The notes beneath the pieces were generated by a model, which worked only from the letters and a program-made list of their open reading frames with translations, searched no databases and was not told the DNA's origin. 64,000 nucleotides of DNA from Streptomyces sp. HmicA12. Its GTDB lineage: Bacteria > Actinomycetota > Actinomycetes > Streptomycetales > Streptomycetaceae. This document shows positions 58,432-64,000 of the stretch, piece by piece. The stretch spans positions 310,206 to 374,205 of the forward strand of contig NZ_KB891798.1 in NCBI RefSeq assembly GCF_000373565.1, in the 5' to 3' direction. Numbering within the stretch: the stretch's first letter is position 1; the number at the start of each line of letters is the position of its first letter. A program made the translations under genes and the position numbers.

Positions 58432-59033
58432 GGCGGCCACGCCCCGGGGACGAGGACTCCCGACGCGTAGGCGCGGGCGACCAGTTCGGTGCGGTTCGCC
58501 GAGCCCCACCGCCGCGACAGCCGCCGCAGGTGATAGGTGACGCCGTCGGCCGTCAGGCCCATCTCGCGCGCCGCCCGCGCGGTGGTCGCGCCGGCGGCGA
58601 GCAGCGCGAGGATCCGCTCCTCGTTCGGGTGCAGCGGCTCCGCCGCGGCGTCCGGGGCGGGTACGGGCTCCGCCGTCGTGCGCAGGATGACCAGCAGGTC
58701 CGGCAGCCCGGTCGGGGTGTCGCTCACCGGGTCGACGATCAACTCGCCCTGCCGCCGCTCGCCTTGTGTGTTCCGCCAGGTCACGGACACCGTGTAGCGC
58801 GAGCGGCGGCGCAGTTTCAGGGCCTGGGCGATCCGCTCTACCTGCGCGCCGTCCTGCGGCGGAAACAGGTGCAGGATGTCGCGGCCCTTGAGCCGCCCCG
58901 CCGTGGTGCCCCACTCGGCGGCGAGCGCCGCGTTCGCCAGGCGGACGACGCCGTGCGGATCGCACACCGCGACCGGCATCGGGATGCGGTCGAAGAGCAC
59001 CATCGCGCGGTTGCGCCACACCACCGCGTCCAT
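58371..59033 (-). CDS. PAS-LuxR transcriptional regulator
   Basis: 220 residues. An N-terminal PAS domain (about 8-120; LFDRIPMPVAVCDPHGVVRLANAALAAEWG, GRDILHLFPPQDG, VTWRNTQGERRQGELIVDPV) and a C-terminal LuxR HTH (about 135-195; LHPNEERILALLAAGATTARAAREMGLTADGVTYHLRRLSRRWG). GAGGAGG precedes the ATG. Layout resembles PimM-type regulators in domain set though smaller differences exist. It is divergent from the CYP102-type gene and is its most likely regulator. Confidence 0.88.
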   Translation of the reverse strand: MDAVVWRNRAMVLFDRIPMPVAVCDPHGVVRLANAALAAEWGTTAGRLKGRDILHLFPPQDGAQVERIAQALKLRRRSRYTVSVTWRNTQGERRQGELIVDPVSDTPTGLPDLLVILRTTAEPVPAPDAAAEPLHPNEERILALLAAGATTARAAREMGLTADGVTYHLRRLSRRWGSANRTELVARAYASGVLVPGAWPPQVKSSAPGTGAPDGNPATM

Positions 59034-59101
59034 CCGGGACCTCCTCGCCGTTCTCAGGTCACGGGCGGAGCCGGGGCACAAGCCCGAATCGCCCTCGGCC
59101 G

Positions 59102-59117
59102 CTACACAATCATGTAG
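59102..59117. promoter_or_regulatory. Inverted repeat in the LuxR/CYP102 divergent region
   Basis: CTACA-CAATCA-TGTAG: perfect 5-base arms around 6 bases, in the 166-base gap between the two ATGs. Dimensions fit a LuxR-type HTH dimer site. Confidence 0.5.
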
Positions 59118-59199
59118 TGCGCCGGCTCCGACCGGCGGGGGAGCGGCAGCAAGCTGGAAAGCCCCGATCCACCATTTCGCGAAAGGCAGTTGTCGCACC

Positions 59200-62100
59200 A
59201 TGCCGCACAACGCGCTGCTCCCGCCGCCCCCCACCGACGGCCTTCCGCTCATCGACATCTCCGCCACCGGCCCCGGCCCGGCCCCGCTGCAACAGGTCAT
59301 GGGCCTGATGCGGGAGCACGGCCCCGCGCTGGTGCGCCGACTTCACGGGCGCGACGCCCTTTTCGTCTCCGACCTCGACCTGGTCACCGAACTCGCCGAC
59401 GAGTCCCGCTTCGCCAAGCACATCGGCCCCGCCCTGCAGAACGTGCGGGAGTTCGCCGCCGACGGCCTGTTCACCGCCTACAACGACGAACCGAACTGGG
59501 CGCGTGCCCACGACATCCTGATGCCCGCCTTCGCGCTCGGCTCGATGCGCACCTACCACCCGGTCATGTACCGCGTGGCCCGGCGTGTCATCGACGGCTG
59601 GGACCGCGCGGCCCGCGACGGCAGCCCCGTCGACGTGCCGGGCGACATGACCCGGATGACGCTCGACACCATCGGACTCGCCGGATTCGGCTACGACTTC
59701 GGGTCCTTCGACAGTACGCAGCCGCATCCCTTCGTCGAGTCCATGGTGCGCTGCCTGGAGTGGAGCATGAAGCGGCTCGCGCGCGTCCCCGGAGGTGACT
59801 ACGCGGCCGTCGACGCGGCGTTCCGCACCGACGCCGACCATCTGGCGCAGGTCGTCGACGACGTCATCACCGCGCGGATACGGGGAGGGGCGGCGGGCTT
59901 CGACGACCTGCTCGGCCTCATGCTCACCGCCGAACACCCGGGCGACGGCGGCACGTTGGACACGGCGAACATCCGCAATCAGGTCATCACCTTCCTGATC
60001 GCGGGACACGAGACGACGTCCGGCGCCATGTCGTTCGCCCTGTACTACCTCGCCAAGAACCCGGCCGTCCTCGATCTGGTCCGCCGCGAGGTCGACGCGC
60101 TGTGGGGCGACACCGTCGACCCGGAGCCCGACTTCGACGAGATCGGCCGCCTCACCTACACCCGGCAGGTCCTCAACGAGGCGCTGCGGCTGTGGCCCAC
60201 CGCTGCCGCCTTCAGCCGCCAGGCCCGGGAGGACACGCTGCTCGGCGGGCGCATCCCGCTGCGCGCCGGACAGGGCGTGAGCGTCCTCGCGCCGATGCTG
60301 CACCGGCAGCCCGTGTGGGGCGACAACCCCGAGCGCTTCGACCCGAACCGGTTCACGCCCGAGGCGGAGGCGGCCCGCTCCGTACACGCCTTCAAACCGT
60401 TCGGCACCGGTGAACGCGCCTGCATCGGAAGGCAGTTCGCCCTCCACGAGGCCACCATGCTCCTCGCGATGCTGGTGCACCGCTACCGGCTGCGCGACCA
60501 CGCCGACTACCGGCTCACGGTGAAGGAGACCCTCACCCTGAAACCGGACGGCTTCACCCTCACCCTCGCCCCGCGCACCGCGGCCGACCGCCGCCACGCC
60601 ACCCTGCCCGGACCGTCCGCCTCCCGGACCGAACAGGACGCCGACACCACCGGGCTGCCGGTCCGGGTGCGCCCCGGCACCCGCGCCCTGTTGCTCCACG
60701 GCAGCAACTACGGCACCTGCGCGGGCCTCGCCGAACAGCTCGCCGACGAGGCCGCCGCGCTCGGCTGCGAGACCGAGGTCGCCCCGCTCGACCGGTACGC
60801 GGGCGCCCTGCCCACCGACCGGCCCGTGGTCCTCGTCGCCGCGTCCTACAACGGCCAACCCACCGACGACGCCCGGCAGTTCGCCGCCGCCCTCGATCAG
60901 CCGGCCGACGGCGTGGTGTACGCCGTGCTCGGCGTCGGCGACCGCAACTGGGCCGCCACCTACCAGCACGTCCCCACCCGCATCGACGACCTCCTCGCCG
61001 CCGCGGGCGCCGACCGGCTGTGCGAGCGTGCCGCCGCCGACGCCTCCGGCGACCTCAACGGAACCGTCCGCACCTTCACCGCGCGACTGCGCGCCGCGAT
61101 CCTGGAACGGTACGGCGACCCCGACGCCACCGACACGGCACCCGCGTCCTCGTCGACGTACGAGATCCGCGAGATCGCGGGCGGGCCGCTCGACGCCGTC
61201 GCCGCCCGGCACGGGCTCAGCGAACTGACCGTCACCGAGTCCTACGACCTCACGGCCGCGGAGCACCCCCGCACCAAGCGGTTCCTGCGGCTCGCGCTCC
61301 CCGACGGCCTGACCTATCGCACCGGCGACCACCTCGCCGTCCTCCCGGCCCACGAACCCGCCCTGGTGGAGCGGGCGGTGCAGGCGCTCGGCCTCGACCC
61401 GGACGCCCTCCTCGACGTCCGCGACGGCCGGCCGCGCCGTGACGGACTCGCCGTCGACCGTCCGCTCACCGCCCGCGAACTTCTCACCCACCACGTCGAG
61501 TTGCGGCACCGGCCGAGCCCCGACGCCGTGGCCGTCCTCGCCGCCGCCAACCCGTGCCCGCCCGAGGCCGCCGCCCTCAAGGCCCTGCCGGCCGACGACC
61601 CGCGTACCTTCGTCGAGCTCGTGGAGGACCACCCCGCGCTGCGGGGGGCCGTCACCTGGACCCAACTCCGCGCCCTGCTGCCGCCGTTGAGGCCGCGCCA
61701 CTACTCGATCTCGTCCAGCCCCACCGCGGGCAAGCCCGGTCACATCGACCTGATGGTGTCCGTCCTCGACGTTCCCGCCGCGTCCGGGCGCGGCCGCCAC
61801 CGGGGCACCGGCTCCACCCACCTCGCCGGACTGCGCCCCGGTGACACGGTCCTCGGCCGCGTACAGCCGTGCCGGGACGCCTTCCGCGTCCGGCCCGAAG
61901 CGACCGAACCCGTCATCATGATCGCGGCCGGTACGGGCCTCGCCCCGTTCCGCGGCGCCGTCGCCGAGCGGCACCCCGGCCTCCCGCCCGCCCTCGTCTA
62001 CTTCGGCTGCGACCACCCGGACCGCGACCTCCTGCACGCCGACGAACTGCGCGCGGCCGACGCCGCCGGAGCGATCTCGCTGCGGCCCGTCTTCAGCGAC

Positions 62101-62352
62101 GCGCCCGTCGAAGGACACGCGTTCGTGCAGCACCGCATCGCCGCCGAGGCCGACGAGGTGTGGACGCTGCTCGGTGCGGGCGCCCGGGTGTACGTGTGCG
62201 GAGACGGCGCCCGGATGGCGCCGGGGGTGCGCGCCGCGTTCCGCGACCTGTACCGGGTCCATACGCCCGACGCCGACGAGGCCGCGGCCGAGCAGTGGCT
62301 CGCCGGCCTGGTCGCCGAGGGCCGCTACGTCGAGGACGTGTACGGAGGCTGA
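59200..62352 (+). CDS. Self-sufficient CYP102-type P450-reductase fusion
   Basis: 1050 residues, essentially the length of P450 BM3 (1049). Haem domain (about 1-470): IAGHETTSGAMSFALYYL, LNEALRLWPTAAAF, haem loop FKPFGTGERACIGRQFALHEA with axial Cys408. FMN domain (about 490-640): LLLHGSNYGTCAGLAEQLADEA and VVLVAASYNGQPTDDA. FAD/NADPH reductase (about 660-1050): RPRHYSISSSPTAGKPG, MIAAGTGLAPFRGAV, VYVCGDGARMAPGV and the C-terminal EGRYVEDVYGG. It should hydroxylate fatty acids or similar chains with NADPH and no partner protein. The ribosome site is weak (GAAAGG at 13 bases). Confidence 0.95.
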   Translation: MPHNALLPPPPTDGLPLIDISATGPGPAPLQQVMGLMREHGPALVRRLHGRDALFVSDLDLVTELADESRFAKHIGPALQNVREFAADGLFTAYNDEPNWARAHDILMPAFALGSMRTYHPVMYRVARRVIDGWDRAARDGSPVDVPGDMTRMTLDTIGLAGFGYDFGSFDSTQPHPFVESMVRCLEWSMKRLARVPGGDYAAVDAAFRTDADHLAQVVDDVITARIRGGAAGFDDLLGLMLTAEHPGDGGTLDTANIRNQVITFLIAGHETTSGAMSFALYYLAKNPAVLDLVRREVDALWGDTVDPEPDFDEIGRLTYTRQVLNEALRLWPTAAAFSRQAREDTLLGGRIPLRAGQGVSVLAPMLHRQPVWGDNPERFDPNRFTPEAEAARSVHAFKPFGTGERACIGRQFALHEATMLLAMLVHRYRLRDHADYRLTVKETLTLKPDGFTLTLAPRTAADRRHATLPGPSASRTEQDADTTGLPVRVRPGTRALLLHGSNYGTCAGLAEQLADEAAALGCETEVAPLDRYAGALPTDRPVVLVAASYNGQPTDDARQFAAALDQPADGVVYAVLGVGDRNWAATYQHVPTRIDDLLAAAGADRLCERAAADASGDLNGTVRTFTARLRAAILERYGDPDATDTAPASSSTYEIREIAGGPLDAVAARHGLSELTVTESYDLTAAEHPRTKRFLRLALPDGLTYRTGDHLAVLPAHEPALVERAVQALGLDPDALLDVRDGRPRRDGLAVDRPLTARELLTHHVELRHRPSPDAVAVLAAANPCPPEAAALKALPADDPRTFVELVEDHPALRGAVTWTQLRALLPPLRPRHYSISSSPTAGKPGHIDLMVSVLDVPAASGRGRHRGTGSTHLAGLRPGDTVLGRVQPCRDAFRVRPEATEPVIMIAAGTGLAPFRGAVAERHPGLPPALVYFGCDHPDRDLLHADELRAADAAGAISLRPVFSDAPVEGHAFVQHRIAAEADEVWTLLGAGARVYVCGDGARMAPGVRAAFRDLYRVHTPDADEAAAEQWLAGLVAEGRYVEDVYGG

Positions 62353-62371
62353 GCCCCGGCGGGCCGTTCGG

Positions 62372-63028
62372 CTACCTGGCGGGCAGCTTGAGCTTCTGCC
62401 CGGCCTGGATCAGGTTCGGGTTCGCGATCCCGTTGAGCTTCGCGATCTCGCCGTAGCGGCCCGCGCTGCCCAGCTTCGACTGCGCGATCCCGGACAGCGT
62501 GTCGCCCGCACGGACCGTGTACGACGCCGGGGCGGCGGTCTTGCGGGCGCTCGCCGTGCGCGTCGTGGCGGCCTTGCGGGGCGCCGCCTTCTTCGCCGTC
62601 GCCTTCTTCGCGCCGGTCTTGCCGACGCCGTGCCCGGCGAGATACGCCAGCGGGTCGGTGTGCCCGTTGTACTCGTTGCGGGTGCGGGCCTCGAAGTGCA
62701 GGTGCGGCCCGGTGACGTTGCCGGTCGCCCCGGAGAGGCCGAGGCGCTGGCCGCCGGTCACGGACTGGCCGGTGCGCACGTCGAGCGAGGTGAGATGGGC
62801 GTACAGCGTGAAACGGCCGTCGTCCATCTTCACGATCACCGCGTTGCCGTACGCGCCCTGGTTCCCGGCCACCACCACGGCGCCGGGGCCCACGCTCTTG
62901 ACGGGGGTGCCGGTCGGGACCGCGAAGTCGACGCCCGTGTGGAAACCCGCCGCCCAGGATCCGGGCTGGCGGTACTTGGCGCTGACGCGTCCCTTGTCGA
63001 CGGGCATGCCCCAGGTTCCGTTGCTCAT
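62372..63028 (-). CDS. M23 metallopeptidase with LysM domain
   Basis: 218 residues. M23 zinc ligands: His30 and Asp34 in FHTGVDFAVPTG and His111 in GPHLHFEAR, with His109 as catalytic base. A Lys/Ala-rich linker (about 135-165) leads to a LysM domain (SYTVRAGDTLSGIAQSKLG...IQAGQKLKLP, about 170-216). The domains cleave peptidoglycan cross-links and bind the glycan. No signal peptide is visible at the start MSNGTWGMPV, so either export is non-classical or the true start is further upstream in a region without one. Confidence 0.9.
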   Translation of the reverse strand: MSNGTWGMPVDKGRVSAKYRQPGSWAAGFHTGVDFAVPTGTPVKSVGPGAVVVAGNQGAYGNAVIVKMDDGRFTLYAHLTSLDVRTGQSVTGGQRLGLSGATGNVTGPHLHFEARTRNEYNGHTDPLAYLAGHGVGKTGAKKATAKKAAPRKAATTRTASARKTAAPASYTVRAGDTLSGIAQSKLGSAGRYGEIAKLNGIANPNLIQAGQKLKLPAR

Positions 63029-63148
63029 GATTCCGTTGTACCGGCGCGCCGCGCGTCACGCATGTGGCTGACACCCGCGACAGGTCCGGGGGAATCCGCC
63101 GGGCCCCTGGGATAGCGGGTTCGACGATTCGGCCGCAGAATCTTGTGT

Positions 63149-63385
63149 ATGTCCTTTATGTCCGCGGGTGTGACGTGGCTCGGACTCGGCCTGACGCTCA
63201 ACATGGCGGGTCTGGTGACTTACGGTCTTGCGGCGTTGCCGTGTTCGGCGACGGTCCGCGCGGAGGATGCGGAGCTCGTCTGTCGTCCTGCTCGAAGGAC
63301 GGCGCTGGGGCTGGGGGCGCTGGGGGCGACGGCGGTCGTCGTCGGCACGGTGTTCCTCGTCCTGCACGTGGTGGACTTCGGCTGA
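63149..63385 (+). CDS. Small two-helix membrane protein
   Basis: 78 residues. Two hydrophobic helices (VTWLGLGLTLNMAGLVTYGLAALP and ALGLGALGATAVVVGTVFLVLHVV) are joined by a polar loop RAEDAELVCRPARR. No ribosome site is evident before the ATG. Native codon bias. Family not recognised. Confidence 0.6.
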   Translation: MSFMSAGVTWLGLGLTLNMAGLVTYGLAALPCSATVRAEDAELVCRPARRTALGLGALGATAVVVGTVFLVLHVVDFG

Positions 63386-63430
63386 CGAGAACGGCGGGGC
63401 CGCGCCGGAGCGCGACCCCACCGGGGTGGT

Positions 63431-63820
63431 TCAGTTCGCACCGCTCCCGTAGGGGCGGGTGATGACCTCCATGCCGTGATTCACCGGATCCATGAAGTAC
63501 ACGCCCCGACCACCGTCGTGGTGGTTGATCTCGCCCGGCTGCTTGCCGTGCGGGTCGGCGTAGTACGTGATTCCGGCGTCCTTGATGCGCTGGAACACGC
63601 CGTCGAACTCCTCCTCGGTGACGAGGAAGGCGTAGTGCTGCGTCACGATCGACTCGGCGGGAATGGATGCGAAGTCCAGGGTGACGCCGTTGCTGAGTTC
63701 GAGGGCGACGAAGGGGCCCCATTCCGCCCCGGCCTCGAGTCCGAGGATGTGCGCCAGGAACTCGGCGGACTCCCGGTTGTCCCGGGCGTGGACGATGGTG
63801 TGATTGAGCTGAACAGCCAC
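63431..63820 (-). CDS. VOC-family (glyoxalase/dioxygenase-like) protein
   Basis: 129 residues from a GTG preceded by GGAGG. Vicinal-oxygen-chelate pattern: VQLNHTIVHARDNRESAEFLAHILGL, a His-containing first strand, then WGPFVALELSNGVTLDFAS, HYAFLVTEEEFDGVFQRIKDAGI and a closing GRGVYFMDPVNHGMEVITRPYG. Metal ligands may be His6, His67-type and Glu near 121. Specific reaction unknown. Confidence 0.88.
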   Translation of the reverse strand: MAVQLNHTIVHARDNRESAEFLAHILGLEAGAEWGPFVALELSNGVTLDFASIPAESIVTQHYAFLVTEEEFDGVFQRIKDAGITYYADPHGKQPGEINHHDGGRGVYFMDPVNHGMEVITRPYGSGAN

Positions 63821-63946
63821 GATGGATTGCCTCCAGAAGGCAACTCCGGCACCTCCATGTCTCACCCGGACGGTGACCGACACGCGATGCGGCCGGGAGT
63901 ATAGGCACATTCCCGGGAGCCGGACCAGCCCTTCGTCGGCCGGGGG

Positions 63947-64000
63947 TCAGTCCAGCGCCAGCTCCGGCTCGTACATCTCCAGCCAGAGCGCCAGGTCGAG
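63947..64000 (-). CDS. C-terminal end of an unidentified gene
   Basis: The last 17 codons of a gene entering from the right edge: LDLALWLEMYEPELALD then stop. Too short for identification. The acidic, Leu-rich end and native codon use make it likely real. Confidence 0.45.
   Translation of the reverse strand, partial: LDLALWLEMYEPELALD

Noticed and set aside
59110-62262. Long open frame antisense to the CYP102-type gene
   Set aside because: It mirrors the GC-rich codon pattern of the sense gene, has no recognisable domain and a composition (Val/Gly/Arg-rich) typical of shadow frames.
63415-63427. ACCCC-ACC-GGGGT hairpin between convergent genes as terminator
   Set aside because: A 5-bp stem is too weak to call; no supporting features.
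1-64000. CRISPR arrays, rRNA or tRNA genes
   Set aside because: No regularly spaced repeats other than the in-gene 27-base repeat, and no tRNA cloverleaf or rRNA sequence was recognised by eye; a covariance-model scan would be needed to exclude tRNAs firmly.

Overview
The window is GC-rich throughout, has strong third-position G/C bias, uses GTG and TTG starts often, and carries SsgA-like, mycothiol-linked, iron-box and MmyB-type genes. These point to a Streptomyces (or very close actinomycete) chromosome, probably away from the conserved core because it is dominated by regulators, exporters, P450s and detoxification enzymes. No rRNA, tRNA or CRISPR array was recognised.

Layout. 1-4.9 kb: a truncated CPA2-type antiporter with its TrkA-C regulatory subunit, an ATP-dependent DNA ligase, an SsgA-like sporulation protein, a SAM methyltransferase and a glutathione peroxidase. 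5.0-12.9 kb is a decayed accessory island. It holds small orphan genes mixed with remnants of an IS5-type transposase, a phage tail-like gene, a frameshifted DUF6233 gene, a DNA ligase N-terminus and half of an IS256-type transposase. The intact genes near its right end are a small gene behind a LexA-like box, a PD-(D/E)XK-like nuclease and an APH-fold kinase. 13-20.7 kb: a FetB-like permease, a mycothiol-dependent formaldehyde dehydrogenase with its metallohydrolase, an RsbW-like ATPase with a VanZ protein, a glutamate-synthase-like flavoprotein, a DUF2470 protein behind an iron box, and an acyltransferase.

20.9-30.2 kb: a type III polyketide synthase followed by TetR and SDR genes, an MmyB-type regulator, a DUF4032 protein, a second APH-fold kinase, a Gfo/Idh/MocA oxidoreductase, and an MFS exporter/TetR pair behind twin palindromic operators. 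30.2-37.6 kb is one co-directional catabolic operon: DeoR/LacI-like regulator, lipoprotein binding protein, two sugar permeases, a 2-hydroxyacid dehydrogenase and a DUF2264 protein, with three 4-base stop/start overlaps. 37.6-48.8 kb: arylamine N-acetyltransferase, a P450, an MgtC-like protein, a heterodimeric ABC exporter with one intact and one degenerate ATP site, a second P450 divergent from a TetR gene, and a MarR/MFS pair.

48.9-64 kb: a 2OG-Fe(II) oxygenase, a PrmC-like methyltransferase with a structured leader, a DUF4230 protein, an OtrA/TetM-type ribosomal protection GTPase with an overlapping upstream ORF, a phosphatase/TetR operon divergent from an EamA exporter, a reductase-deaminase with domain order opposite to RibD, an ECM4-type GST, an SRPBCC protein, a PAS-LuxR regulator divergent from a CYP102-type P450-reductase fusion, an M23/LysM peptidase, and a VOC protein. 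Taken together the genes look like chemical defence and niche metabolism: small-molecule export, formaldehyde and electrophile handling, oxidative tailoring and tightly coupled local repressors. All functions are inferred from sequence motifs alone.
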